Assembly (NCBI GenBank): GCA_944325225.1
Contig: CALUZQ010000014.1
Coordinates: 1 to 42,827, forward strand
Direction of reading: 5' to 3'
DNA from: an uncultured Elusimicrobiales bacterium
GTDB taxonomy: Bacteria > Elusimicrobiota > Elusimicrobia > Elusimicrobiales > Elusimicrobiaceae
Length of the DNA: 42,827 nt
A model generated the notes under the pieces. The model did not search any database. It worked only from the letters and a program-made list of their open reading frames with translations, and was not told the DNA's origin. Positions 18,244-26,323 of the stretch are shown here, in pieces. The number at the start of each line of letters is the position of its first letter. The stretch's first letter is position 1. The position numbers were made by a program, and so were the translations under genes.

Positions 18244-18929
18244 AAGAGGGCCTGTTGTTTCTGCAGTTTGGCTAATTCTTTGGTAAAACTTTTTACCAGC
18301 CCGCGGGCAATATAATCGGCAGCGTCCAACGCGCTGGATGCGGAATCCTCATCGGAACCAATCCAAACGATTTCCGCCGTTTCCACATCTACCAATTTGG
18401 CGATAATCCCCACCCGGGCATTGATGGTATATTCCGTCGGGCGGACATCAGTAGAATGGGAATACTGCGTGCCGACATTGCGCGTATAACCTACATAGGT
18501 GCCGTCGGGCAGTTTCATTACATCTTGGGTATAGACCGGGCGGGATTCCGTGCGCCGGGTAGCCGTCATCGTCAGCTCCGTACGGGCCGGCGTGTAAGAA
18601 CTCACTTCACCGATAAGCAGCACATCTACCCCTAAAATCTTACCAATTTCGCGCGTTGTTTCCGGTGACAAATAACCGGATACCGATATATTGTGTTCTT
18701 TCAGCACACTCTCCAGCTGGGCGCGTTCCACCACTTTAAAACCGGCTTCTATCAAATATTTGGCAAATAGATTCTCCACCCCCTGCATTGCAGGCCAGGT
18801 GTTGCTAAAGCCCATTACACCAATCCGGTTTATCTGGTCAAAATTATAGGTTTTGCTGATGACTGTTTTCGGTGTGCAGCCGCAGACGGCCCACAGCCCC
18901 ACAAGCACCAGCACCATAAATTTCCTCAT
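18240..18929 (-). CDS. CsgG/GNA1162-like lipoprotein
   Basis: 229-aa predicted lipoprotein, signal MRKFMVLVLVGLWAVCGC with lipobox VCGC. The mature part resembles the CsgG / LpoB-type periplasmic fold: RIGVMGFSN, LFAKYLIEAGFKVVERAQLESVLKEHN, GKILGVDVLLIGEVSSY and AKLVDVETAEIVWIGSDEDSASSALDAADYIARGLV. CsgG-family members form outer-membrane secretion channels or regulate cell-wall synthases; no curli genes are nearby, so a specific role is not claimed. ATG 18929 was chosen because it starts the lipoprotein signal; the upstream in-frame extension crosses the divergent kdsC start. TATAAT ends 6 nt before it, suggesting a leaderless transcript. Confidence 0.83.
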   Translation of the reverse strand: MRKFMVLVLVGLWAVCGCTPKTVISKTYNFDQINRIGVMGFSNTWPAMQGVENLFAKYLIEAGFKVVERAQLESVLKEHNISVSGYLSPETTREIGKILGVDVLLIGEVSSYTPARTELTMTATRRTESRPVYTQDVMKLPDGTYVGYTRNVGTQYSHSTDVRPTEYTINARVGIIAKLVDVETAEIVWIGSDEDSASSALDAADYIARGLVKSFTKELAKLQKQQALL

Positions 18930-18935
18930 ATGATA

Positions 18936-18974
18936 ATTATATAATTTTTCGCCCGTTAAAAATAAAGGTATAAT
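18936..18974. promoter_or_regulatory. Back-to-back -10 elements for CsgG-like gene and kdsC
   Basis: Minus strand TATAAT at 18941-18936, 6 nt before ATG 18929. Plus strand TATAAT at 18969-18974, 9 nt before ATG 18984. Both imply transcription starts at or within three bases of the start codon. No Shine-Dalgarno is present for either gene, and no good -35 hexamer is seen. Confidence 0.6.
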
Positions 18975-18983
18975 ACAAAATAT

Positions 18984-19580
18984 ATGAATGAAATTTCTCC
19001 GCTGTTTGTACAAAAAGCCCGTCAAATTAAACTGTTGCTGACCGATGTGGACGGCGTGATGACGGACGGAACCCTCAGTTTTTTTACCGACGAAAACGGC
19101 ACCGCCCGGGAAATTAAAAATTTTGAATCGTTAGACGGCATGGGTCTGTTATTCCTGGCCTACTGCGGGATTGAAACCGGCATTGTTTCCAAAGGGGCCA
19201 GCCCCACGCTGGAGTTTTGGGCCCAGCAGCTGGGTATGAAGTATTTGTTTTACAATACTTCCGTTAAACACCGCGCGCTGGACTTTTTGCAGCAGGAATA
19301 CGGCATTCGGCCCGAAGAAACCGCTTTCATCGGGGACGACTTGATTGACCTGGGCATTCTCTCGCGCGTGGGGCTGCCGCTGGCCGTAGCCAACAGCGTG
19401 CCCGAAGCCAAACGGCTGGCCGTCTATACTTCCCCCCGCGGCGGCGGATCCGCCGCCGTGCGGGATATCGCCGAGCAAATCCTGCGTGCCCGAAATTGCT
19501 GGAACCAAGTAGTACAGGATAATATCTCCGGAAAGTTTCAAAACCCCAAGTGCCAACTCCGTATTGTAAAAGGGTTGTAA
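18984..19580 (+). CDS. kdsC: 3-deoxy-D-manno-octulosonate 8-phosphate phosphatase (KdsC)
   Basis: HAD-superfamily phosphatase releasing KDO from KDO-8-phosphate for lipopolysaccharide core synthesis. HAD motif I is LLLTDVDGVMTDG (nucleophile Asp21, acid/base Asp23), motif II SKG (GIVSKGASP), and the motif III/IV region has KHRALDFL and AFIGDDLIDLGIL. The ending AVANSVPEAKRLAVYTSPRGGGSAAVRDIAEQIL is a close KdsC signature. At 198 aa it carries about 25 residues beyond the core (after RARNCW), an extension of unknown role. Its presence argues for an LPS-bearing outer membrane. No Shine-Dalgarno precedes the start. Confidence 0.94.
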   Translation: MNEISPLFVQKARQIKLLLTDVDGVMTDGTLSFFTDENGTAREIKNFESLDGMGLLFLAYCGIETGIVSKGASPTLEFWAQQLGMKYLFYNTSVKHRALDFLQQEYGIRPEETAFIGDDLIDLGILSRVGLPLAVANSVPEAKRLAVYTSPRGGGSAAVRDIAEQILRARNCWNQVVQDNISGKFQNPKCQLRIVKGL

Positions 19581-19621
19581 AATTTTTACAATATAAAAGA
19601 TATTTCACAAAGAGGAGCTTT

Positions 19622-20257
19622 ATGAAAAAATTACTTCTGCTGTGCGCTTTGTGCTTCACTGTTCCTGCCGCGGCGCAGGAATATTACGGGCTGCAGGAAT
19701 ACGGTCTGCGCAAAAACACTACCCGGATTGAATTTTACGGCGGCATGGTTTTGCCACAGGATTCCTGGACCCATAACGGACAAGAATTGGATCTGGGCGG
19801 TACCGGCTGGACGGCCGGACTGGGCTTTGTGCGCAACATTACCCCGGTCTTTGCCCTGGGGGTGGACGGCAACTACGCCCAACTGGGCGACGGGGATAAT
19901 TTTACCGCCGGCGCTCAAAATGCGTACTACCGCACCGGTATTGCCACCGGTTTAATTACCGGCCGCATTAACCTGTTCCCCTCGGAATCCACCCGTTTGT
20001 ATATCCCGATGGGTATCGGCGTAGGCCATATGTTCGCCCGCCAAAGAAACGAGGACGGCTCCCACCTGACTACCGACAGCACCGACCTGGCTACCATGCT
20101 GGGGCTGGGGCTGGAGTTTGATATTGACGAAACCGTCATCTTCGGAGTGGAAGGCCGTTACTATTATTTAGACGCTAACAACGAATTCCATGACGCGTTT
20201 GGAAAAGGACACTTCCATTATTTAACTGTCATGCTGAAAATCGGAACGCGTTTTTAA
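19622..20257 (+). CDS. Outer-membrane beta-barrel protein (paralogue)
   Basis: 211 aa with signal peptide MKKLLLLCALCFTVPAAAQE and an OmpW-like small barrel: FYGGMVLPQDSW, WTAGLGFVRNITPVFALGVDGNYAQLGD, RLYIPMGIGVGHMFA, LGLGLEFDIDETVIFGVEGRYYYLD, ending LTVMLKIGTRF with terminal Phe. Strand-by-strand resemblance to the gene at 14680 is evident (RLYIPMGIG/RFYIPLGLG; FGVEGRYYY/WGVEGRYQA; KIGTRF/KVGYRF). ATG 19622 is preceded by GAGGAGC. It lies 41 bp after kdsC and ends at its own terminator, so it may be expressed with kdsC or from a local promoter. Confidence 0.88.
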   Translation: MKKLLLLCALCFTVPAAAQEYYGLQEYGLRKNTTRIEFYGGMVLPQDSWTHNGQELDLGGTGWTAGLGFVRNITPVFALGVDGNYAQLGDGDNFTAGAQNAYYRTGIATGLITGRINLFPSESTRLYIPMGIGVGHMFARQRNEDGSHLTTDSTDLATMLGLGLEFDIDETVIFGVEGRYYYLDANNEFHDAFGKGHFHYLTVMLKIGTRF

Positions 20258-20271
20258 GCTGTTGCTTTTTC

Positions 20272-20305
20272 AAAAACCCACCGCTGCCAAAGCGGCGGGT
20301 TTTTT
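20272..20305 (+). terminator. Terminator after the second beta-barrel gene
   Basis: AAAAACCC-A-CCGCT pairs with AGCGG-C-GGGTTTTTT (one A-C mismatch) around a GCCAA loop, ending in T6. Confidence 0.85.
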
Positions 20306-20356
20306 ATAACCCAAAAACAAACTGACCGCCGGCCTTTAAAAAGGATTTAATACGCT

Positions 20357-21409
20357 ATGGAACAGAATATATCCGTCCTGGTGATGGCGTTACTTTCACT
20401 GATTGTACTCGCAGCGCTGACGCTGCCCTTCTTACTGCATAAAGTAGAAGAAGAACTGGAACTCTTCCTGCTGGTTTGCGGCCTGGGCGCTGTAACAATA
20501 TCCGGCAGCTGGAGCGGGCACCTGGTGGCCGAAGCGCTCAAAGAACCCCTGGCCATTACGGCCGCCGTGCTGGTATTGGGCATTTTGTTTAAACAATTCG
20601 GCCATTGGACGGCCCATGCCGTACATTCCCTGGAAACTAAAACCGGCCCGAAAACTTTGTTGTTTTTAACCGTGCTGCTAATTGGTTTATTCTCCAGTGT
20701 GATGACCGCCATTATCGCCGCGCTGATTACGGCAGAAATCATTAAACTGCTGGACTTGACCCCCGTCCAAAAAACCCGGCTGGCCGTATATGCCTGTTTT
20801 GCCATCGGCTTTGGTGCTATTCTAACACCGATAGGCGAACCGCTTTCCACCATTGTCATCGCCAAATTAAAAGCGGAACCTTATCACGCTGATTTCTTCT
20901 TTTTGCTGCGGCTGATGGGGCTGTGGATTCTGCCGGCGCTGATTTTATTTGCGGCACTGGCCGCCCGGCTGGGCACCCGGCCGCTCACTTCCAAACCGGA
21001 ACAAAAAACCGAAGCGGAATCGTATCGTCAAATTACGGTGCGGGCCGGAAAAGTCTATATGTTCGTAGCCGCGCTGATTTTGCTGGGCGACGGTTTAAAA
21101 CCGCTGGCCGCGCGCACCATTACGCATTTATCCAAATACGCCCTGTATTGGATTAACTCCCTCTCGGCCGTATTGGATAACGCCACCTTGGCCAGCATTG
21201 AAATTATGCCCTCTTTGCCCAAGGAAACCCTGGTGTTTTTATTGGCTTCCCTTATTTTGGCAGGCGGACTGCTGATACCGGGCAATATCCCCAATATCAT
21301 CTGCGCTTCTAAGCTGGGCATTAAAAGCCGCGAATGGGCCCGCGCCGCAATGCCGGTGGGACTTTTGCTGATGGTGGTTTACTTTATCTTACTCTCTATT
21401 GTATTATAA
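20357..21409 (+). CDS. DUF1646-type membrane transporter
   Basis: 350-aa integral membrane protein with about 9-10 hydrophobic segments. The sequence fits my recollection of the DUF1646 family (putative cation transporters of the ion-transporter superfamily that includes NhaD/ArsB): HKVEEELELFLLVCGLGAVTISGSWS near the N-terminus, FGAILTPIGEPLSTIVIAKL in the middle and NALDNATLA-like SLSAVLDNATLASIEI late, plus LLIPGNIPNIICASKLGI. The repeated TPIGEPL and IPGNIPN motifs resemble substrate-binding hairpins of this superfamily. The substrate is unknown. The next gene (MgtC-like) starts 5 bp after its stop, so the two are co-expressed and may act together in ion homeostasis. Confidence 0.8.
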   Translation: MEQNISVLVMALLSLIVLAALTLPFLLHKVEEELELFLLVCGLGAVTISGSWSGHLVAEALKEPLAITAAVLVLGILFKQFGHWTAHAVHSLETKTGPKTLLFLTVLLIGLFSSVMTAIIAALITAEIIKLLDLTPVQKTRLAVYACFAIGFGAILTPIGEPLSTIVIAKLKAEPYHADFFFLLRLMGLWILPALILFAALAARLGTRPLTSKPEQKTEAESYRQITVRAGKVYMFVAALILLGDGLKPLAARTITHLSKYALYWINSLSAVLDNATLASIEIMPSLPKETLVFLLASLILAGGLLIPGNIPNIICASKLGIKSREWARAAMPVGLLLMVVYFILLSIVL

Positions 21410-21414
21410 AGGAT

Positions 21415-22044
21415 ATGGACGAGATTTTTATTAAAATTTTTTTGGCGCTCGTGCTGGGCGGTGTGCTCGGACTTGAACGCCAATATCACGACAAGCCCGC
21501 CGGCTTTGCCACCAACTGCCTCATCTGCCTGGGCGCCATGCTTTTTACGGTGCTTTCCGAATTTATGAGCACCCAAGGCGGCGATCCCGGCCGTATTGCC
21601 GCGCAAATTGTTACCGGGGTGGGTTTTATCGGCGCCGGATCTATTCTGCGCGACGGGAATAAAATCTCCGGTTTGACCACGGCCGCCGGCGTGTGGTTGG
21701 TAGCGGCTATCGGTATGGCGGTTGGGTTTGGGCAATACTTCTGGGCGGCTTTGTGTGCGGTCGGGATTTTGCTGGTTCAGCTGGCCGTACGAAAAACCCT
21801 CAAAATGGTGGAATTTGTTAAACATTACGACACTTTTTATGTAACCTGTGAACCCAGCTGGCAGGTGGTACAGAAAATTATCCATCAAATAGAAACTCAG
21901 CACATTACCATTTTAAAAAGCGAAGTAACCAAACAGGACAATCGCTTCCATGTAAGCTTGGTCGCTACTTTTACCGGGCATGACTTCCAAAATATCACCC
22001 GCGAATTATTGGAAATGCCCGAAGTACACAGTTTGTATAAATAA
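21415..22044 (+). CDS. MgtC/SapB family membrane protein
   Basis: 209 aa. The N-terminal half is the conserved MgtC membrane domain with about four helices: [87 protein letters not shown]. The Arg in GLERQ and the GAGSI motif are family hallmarks. The C-terminal part (about 130-209) is a soluble ACT-like domain ([20 protein letters not shown]). MgtC proteins have been linked to Mg2+ limitation and to inhibition of ATP synthase in Salmonella; the role here is unknown. ATG 21415 is preceded by AAGGAT. It is cotranscribed with the DUF1646 gene. Confidence 0.9.
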   Translation: MDEIFIKIFLALVLGGVLGLERQYHDKPAGFATNCLICLGAMLFTVLSEFMSTQGGDPGRIAAQIVTGVGFIGAGSILRDGNKISGLTTAAGVWLVAAIGMAVGFGQYFWAALCAVGILLVQLAVRKTLKMVEFVKHYDTFYVTCEPSWQVVQKIIHQIETQHITILKSEVTKQDNRFHVSLVATFTGHDFQNITRELLEMPEVHSLYK

Positions 22045-22064
22045 CACAAGGAGTCATTCCCGTT

Positions 22065-23204
22065 ATGACCGACGACATAAAACCTATCCCGCTGTTTAAC
22101 TTAAAAGAACAGCACGACAGTTTAAAAACCGAAATCAACGCCGCCGCGCTGGAAGCGCTGAACTCCATGCACTGGCTGCTTGGACCGCAAACCGAAAAAT
22201 TTGAAGAAGAATTTGCCTCATTAATCGGCGTAAAACACTGTATTACCTGTTCGTCCGGCGCCAGCGCGCTGCAAATTGCCTTGGCCGCCGCCGGGATCGG
22301 CAAAGGGGACGAAGTCATTACCACCCCGTTTACTTTCATCGCCACCACCTCGTCTATTTCGCTCACAGGCGCTCAATTTGTATTTGCCGATATTGATCCG
22401 CGCACTTACAACTTAGATGTGCACGATGTAGAACGGAAAATCACGAAAAAAACCAAAGCAATTTTGCCCGTCCACCTTTACGGATACCCCGCCAATATGG
22501 ACGCTATTATGCACCTGGCCAATGAACACGGACTAAAGGTGATTGAAGACTGCGCCCAGGCGCACCTGGCGATGGCAGATGGCGTTATGGTAGGAAGCAT
22601 CGGCGATGCGGGCTGTTTTAGCTTCTATCCCAGCAAAAATTTAGGCGCCTGCGGCGATGCGGGCTGTATTACCACCAACGACGATAAAATCGCCAACCGC
22701 TGCCGTTCTCTGCGCCACAGCGGGCGCGCACTGGGCAAGGCCTATGAATACGACCTGGAAGGTTCCACCTTGCGTATGGACGAAATCCAGGCCGCTATTC
22801 TGCGCGTAAAACTGCCCCATTTGGCAGAATGGACCGAAAAACGCCGCAAAGCCGCCGCTTTATACGAAGAAGGACTGGCCGGAGTACCTGTTGTACTGCC
22901 GCCTACGCCGCCAGCTGGTTATGCACAGTCTTACTATGTCTATACCATTCGCGCCGAAAAACGCGATGCACTGCAGGCCTTTTTGAAAGAACGCGGCATT
23001 GGCTCGGCCGTTTATTACCCCGTACCGCTTTATAAACAGCCGGCCTATCAATACCGCGGCTTTAAACCCGAAGATTATCCCGAAGCGGAAAAAGCTGCCC
23101 AAGAGGTGCTCTCTATCCCCATGTTCCCCGAAATTACCGAGGAACAAATCCGCCGCGTATGCGACACTATCCGGGAATTTTACGATCAGGATGCCACCAT
23201 CTGA
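22065..23204 (+). CDS. DegT/DnrJ/EryC1/StrS family PLP aminotransferase
   Basis: 379-aa sugar aminotransferase-type enzyme (fold type I), which makes amino sugars from keto-sugar nucleotides. Signatures: [18 protein letters not shown] and [73 protein letters not shown] (Asp contacting PLP), and the PLP-binding Lys in [19 protein letters not shown] (about residue 190), followed by [33 protein letters not shown]. The substrate cannot be read out; no nucleotide-sugar genes adjoin it. It starts 20 bp after the MgtC gene with a good Shine-Dalgarno (AAGGAG) and ends at a terminator. Confidence 0.94.
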   Translation: MTDDIKPIPLFNLKEQHDSLKTEINAAALEALNSMHWLLGPQTEKFEEEFASLIGVKHCITCSSGASALQIALAAAGIGKGDEVITTPFTFIATTSSISLTGAQFVFADIDPRTYNLDVHDVERKITKKTKAILPVHLYGYPANMDAIMHLANEHGLKVIEDCAQAHLAMADGVMVGSIGDAGCFSFYPSKNLGACGDAGCITTNDDKIANRCRSLRHSGRALGKAYEYDLEGSTLRMDEIQAAILRVKLPHLAEWTEKRRKAAALYEEGLAGVPVVLPPTPPAGYAQSYYVYTIRAEKRDALQAFLKERGIGSAVYYPVPLYKQPAYQYRGFKPEDYPEAEKAAQEVLSIPMFPEITEEQIRRVCDTIREFYDQDATI

Positions 23205-23220
23205 GAAAATTGACAATAAA

Positions 23221-23250
23221 AAGCCGGGATTTTAAATCCCGGCTTTTTTA
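23221..23250 (+). terminator. Terminator after the DegT-family gene
   Basis: AAGCCGGGAT and ATCCCGGCTT pair around a short AT loop, followed by a T-run. The near-perfect symmetry lets it work in both directions. Confidence 0.9.
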
Positions 23251-23357
23251 TATCCATTTTTTATCTTACTTACGCTTCACCCGTGTCCCCAGCATATAAA
23301 TTACCCTGTTTTTAAAAATTTTTCTTATTTTTTAAGCTTTTTTATTCTTATACAAAA

Positions 23358-23386
23358 GCACTCCCCGCTGTTTGGGCGGGGAGTGC
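23358..23386 (-). terminator. Terminator of the parA-parB operon
   Basis: 11-bp stem GCACTCCCCGC / GCGGGGAGTGC with a 7-nt loop, 18 bp past the parB stop; the minus-strand U-tract is TTTTGT. Between it and the DegT terminator I see nothing coding. Confidence 0.85.
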
Positions 23387-23403
23387 GGAATGGTTTACGC
23401 ATT

Positions 23404-24303
23404 TTATAGCATTTTGTTTTTTAAACGGCCTGCGATATTATCCAATTCATCCAAGGAATGATAATGAATGACCAGCGTGCCTTTTTTCATATTTTTGCCG
23501 CATTTCACTTCCACTTTGGTACCCAGGGCGGACTGCAAATCGTTTTCAAAAGCAGTTACTTCCACCGGTTTAGCAGATTTATCGGCTTTTTTAGTGGGAA
23601 ACATCAAAGCGCGGGCGGCATCCTCCGCTTGGCGGACCGACATTTTGCTTTTGTTCATCTTTTTAAATAATTCCCCACGCTTGACCGAATCGGTTACCAT
23701 TAGCAACGCGCGGCCGTGTCCTTCGGAAATAGTGCCGTCCTGCAGGGCTTGCTGGATTTCAGGTTCCAAATCCAATAACCGAAGGGCGTTGGAAATGGCC
23801 GCCTTGGATTTGCCGCAATACGAAGCCAAATCCGTTTGGGTAATATAAAATTTATTCATTAAATTGCGGTACCCCAAGGCCGTTTCAATAGGATTTAAAT
23901 CCTCGCGCTGGATATTTTCAATCAATGCCAATGCACACATTTCCTGGTCGCCCAAGTGTTTATGGACAATGGCGTCAATTTCCGTCAGCCCCGCCAGCTG
24001 CGTAGCCCGGAAACGGCGCTCCCCTACTACAATTTCGTATTTATCCAGCCCGGCATCATATACAACCACAATGGGCTGTGTAAGCCCATGCTCTTTAATG
24101 GACTGGGCCAATTCCTGCAATTTTTCCTCATCAAACACGCGGCGCGGCTGAAAACGGTTGGGAACAATTTTCGTAACATCAATGCGGGTAACACTCATAC
24201 CGGGGGTTTGAAGCTGCTGAGCTTGTTCCGCCGGCATCTGCATTACTTCCTGGGTTTGCTTAATTAAAGCGTCTAATCCTTTACCTAAGGCCTGTCTGGA
24301 CAT
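23404..24303 (-). CDS. parB: Chromosome partitioning protein ParB (Spo0J)
   Basis: CTP-dependent DNA clamp that loads at parS and spreads to segregate the origin. The 299-aa protein has the N-terminal CTPase/arginine patch (VVGERRFRATQLAGL, ALIENIQREDLNPIETALGYRNLM), the central HTH (ITQTDLASYCGKSKAAISNALRLLDL) and a C-terminal dimerisation domain. It begins MSRQALGKGLDALI, the usual ParB N-terminus; an upstream in-frame start at 24321 would overlap parA. The Shine-Dalgarno is GGAGGAT. It lies 1 bp after parA. Two palindromes close to consensus parS lie 1.0 and 2.0 kb upstream. Confidence 0.97.
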   Translation of the reverse strand: MSRQALGKGLDALIKQTQEVMQMPAEQAQQLQTPGMSVTRIDVTKIVPNRFQPRRVFDEEKLQELAQSIKEHGLTQPIVVVYDAGLDKYEIVVGERRFRATQLAGLTEIDAIVHKHLGDQEMCALALIENIQREDLNPIETALGYRNLMNKFYITQTDLASYCGKSKAAISNALRLLDLEPEIQQALQDGTISEGHGRALLMVTDSVKRGELFKKMNKSKMSVRQAEDAARALMFPTKKADKSAKPVEVTAFENDLQSALGTKVEVKCGKNMKKGTLVIHYHSLDELDNIAGRLKNKML

Positions 24304-24304
24304 C

Positions 24305-25138
24305 TTATCCTCCAAAATCATAATTTAAGGGCATTTCCCCGGTCATTTTAAAATCTTGATACATTTTTGCATCAGCGCCGCGGCGGGTTAAAAATTCAAC
24401 TGCCAGCTGGATATAAGCATTCGCTCCGCGGCAGGCCGGATCGTAATCAAAAATAGATTGCCCGAAGCTGGGGGCTTCCGCTAAACGGATATTGCGCGGA
24501 ATCGGAGTCTTATATACTTGATCGCCAAAATAACGGCTGACTTCCGCAAACACCTGTTTGGATAAATTCATACGGGAGTCATACATAGTCAACACGCCCC
24601 CGTCCATTTTTAATTTCGGGTGCAAAAACTGTTTGATTTTAGAAACCGTACTCATAAAATGAGCCAGCCCTTCCATCGCATAGTATTCGCACTGAACAGG
24701 GGTAATTACGCTATCGGCCGCTATCATAGCATTTAAGGTTAATAATCCCAAGGAAGGAGGGCAGTCAATAATGATATAATCATACATCTCGCGCAAAGGG
24801 GTCAGAGCGTCCCGGAGCATATTTTCGCGCCCGCGGACATTTACCAATTCCACTTCCGCACCGGCTAAATCTTTGCAAGCAGGCAATACATCTAACATCT
24901 CGCTGGAGGTTTGGCGGACAACCTGTTCAAAAGAAGCCGTCTTGGTAAGCAAATGATAAACCGATTTTTCGCCATCTGTCACCGTAACTCCTAATCCGGA
25001 CCCGGCATTCCCCTGTGGATCAAAGTCAACCAGTAAAACCTGCTGGTTTAAGCAGGCCAACGCATAAGACAAATTAATAGAAGTAGTGGTTTTTCCTACT
25101 CCGCCTTTCTGGTTGGCAACGACGACTATCTCTCCCAT
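24305..25138 (-). CDS. parA: Chromosome partitioning ATPase ParA (Soj)
   Basis: Walker-type ATPase that moves ParB-parS complexes over the nucleoid. Deviant Walker A NQKGGVGKTTTSINL at residues about 8-22, Walker B YDYIIIDCPPSLGLLTLNA, and the conserved VDFDPQGNAGSGLG. The 277-aa length is normal for chromosomal ParA (no long N-terminal HTH of plasmid type Ia). It also ends with an extra hydrophilic tail (KMYQDFKMTGEMPLNYDFGG). Strong Shine-Dalgarno AAGGAGG. First gene of parA-parB; 208 bp separate it from lepB upstream. Confidence 0.97.
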   Translation of the reverse strand: MGEIVVVANQKGGVGKTTTSINLSYALACLNQQVLLVDFDPQGNAGSGLGVTVTDGEKSVYHLLTKTASFEQVVRQTSSEMLDVLPACKDLAGAEVELVNVRGRENMLRDALTPLREMYDYIIIDCPPSLGLLTLNAMIAADSVITPVQCEYYAMEGLAHFMSTVSKIKQFLHPKLKMDGGVLTMYDSRMNLSKQVFAEVSRYFGDQVYKTPIPRNIRLAEAPSFGQSIFDYDPACRGANAYIQLAVEFLTRRGADAKMYQDFKMTGEMPLNYDFGG

Positions 25139-25328
25139 AAATCCTCCTTAGAATGATACTTATATTAAACATTAATTTGTCCTAAAAAGCAATATAACAC
25201 TCCCCGAAATATCCTCGGAGAATGAAAAAAAAGATACTCGGCAAACCAAAGTGATGCTCTGATTGAGGTGGCTTTAAAACGGCTTTTTCTCCTGGTTAGT
25301 TCATTTGCCAGAGCCACGAAAAATCGTT
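25139..25328 (-). other. Intergenic leader upstream of parA, possibly structured
   Basis: No ORF is supported. On the minus strand, GTGGCT and AGCCAC (6 bp) can pair around CTGG/CCAG, and a second weak hairpin (CTCCGAGG... ending GGGGAG) lies nearer parA. A -10-like TAATAT sits about 28 nt before the parA start. Whether this is a promoter plus leader or a weak lepB terminator is unclear. Confidence 0.35.
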
Positions 25329-25344
25329 GTTTTCACGTGAAAAC
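25329..25344. promoter_or_regulatory. parS-like palindrome 1
   Basis: GTTTTCACGTGAAAAC, a perfect 16-bp palindrome three bases past the lepB stop. Its core TTTCACGTGAAA matches the widespread parS consensus TGTTTCACGTGAAACA; the outer positions differ (extra T/A). It lies 190 bp from parA. Identical in core to the second site at 26334. Confidence 0.85.
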
Positions 25345-25346
25345 TT

Positions 25347-26315
25347 TTATTTAATCCAACGAATGCGGCGAATCGGCCAATGGATAAACCAGGCCTTTCC
25401 TTTGATATTTTCCCGCGGGACCGGACCCCAAAAACGGGAATCACAGGAATTATCCCGGTTATCCCCCATCACAAAATAAGTATTGTCCGGCACTGTAACC
25501 GGGCCAAAGGAATCCCGCAAATACATACCTAAATAATTATCCAGCTGGTGGGCTTCCCACACTTGCTGATAAGAGTCAGAGTCCTCTTCTTCAAAATAAG
25601 GGACACGCTCTATATTCTCATACAGCTCGTAGGGTTGTTGCGGCAGTTCTTTTCCATTGACCCACGGCCGGCCGTTAATCACTTGCACCGTGTCTCCGGG
25701 CATAGCAATCACGCGTTTCACAAAATCTTTCCCATACTGGCTCCCCCCGCAATTCTGCTGTTGGCGGTCTTTAGCCGGAAAACGAAATACTATAATATCC
25801 CCGGGTTTAATATCCTCGCTTTCCCAAAAACGGATATTCGTTAACGGAATCCGAAAACCATACACCGCTTTATTTACAAACAAATGATCGCCTTCCAATA
25901 AAGTATTGTGCATAGAAGCAGAAGGAATTTTAAAGGCCTGGATAAAGAAGAACATCACAAAAGAAGCCACAAACCCGGCGAAATAAACGGTGTTGCTCCA
26001 CTCCAAATCTGCTTTCATTAGGGATTCTTTCTTTTTCTCCCCCGCCTTCATGCCCCGGTTATATCCATATACAGCGCAAGCGGCAGCAACCAAAATACTA
26101 AGCAGTATCTTGCCGGCTCCAACGGGCTCTCCCGTTCCTCCCCCCATTACAAAGAATAATAAATAGGCCGCACATAATAAAATAATAAACAAAAAGGAAC
26201 TATGCCACCAAGCAAAGGATTTGGCCGTTTGCAATTTTCCTTTTTTAGTTAAATAACGGGTAGTTAAAGTAAAAGCGTACATAATGCACGCCGCAATAAA
26301 AAGTCGTTGTTCCAT
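25347..26315 (-). CDS. lepB: Signal peptidase I
   Basis: Membrane serine protease removing signal peptides from exported proteins. Catalytic dyad: Ser134 in IPSASMHNTLLEGD and Lys200 in DFVKRVIAMPGDTV; the later box GDNRDNSCDSRFWGPVP is also present. The 322-aa protein has about three or four hydrophobic segments before the catalytic domain (about residues 4-20, 40-57, 68-85, 110-127), more than the two of E. coli LepB. The periplasmic catalytic part is standard. Shine-Dalgarno GGAG. It follows the glycosyltransferase by 8 bp and lies between the two parS-like sites. Confidence 0.96.
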   Translation of the reverse strand: MEQRLFIAACIMYAFTLTTRYLTKKGKLQTAKSFAWWHSSFLFIILLCAAYLLFFVMGGGTGEPVGAGKILLSILVAAACAVYGYNRGMKAGEKKKESLMKADLEWSNTVYFAGFVASFVMFFFIQAFKIPSASMHNTLLEGDHLFVNKAVYGFRIPLTNIRFWESEDIKPGDIIVFRFPAKDRQQQNCGGSQYGKDFVKRVIAMPGDTVQVINGRPWVNGKELPQQPYELYENIERVPYFEEEDSDSYQQVWEAHQLDNYLGMYLRDSFGPVTVPDNTYFVMGDNRDNSCDSRFWGPVPRENIKGKAWFIHWPIRRIRWIK

Positions 26316-26323
26316 ACGGGCTC

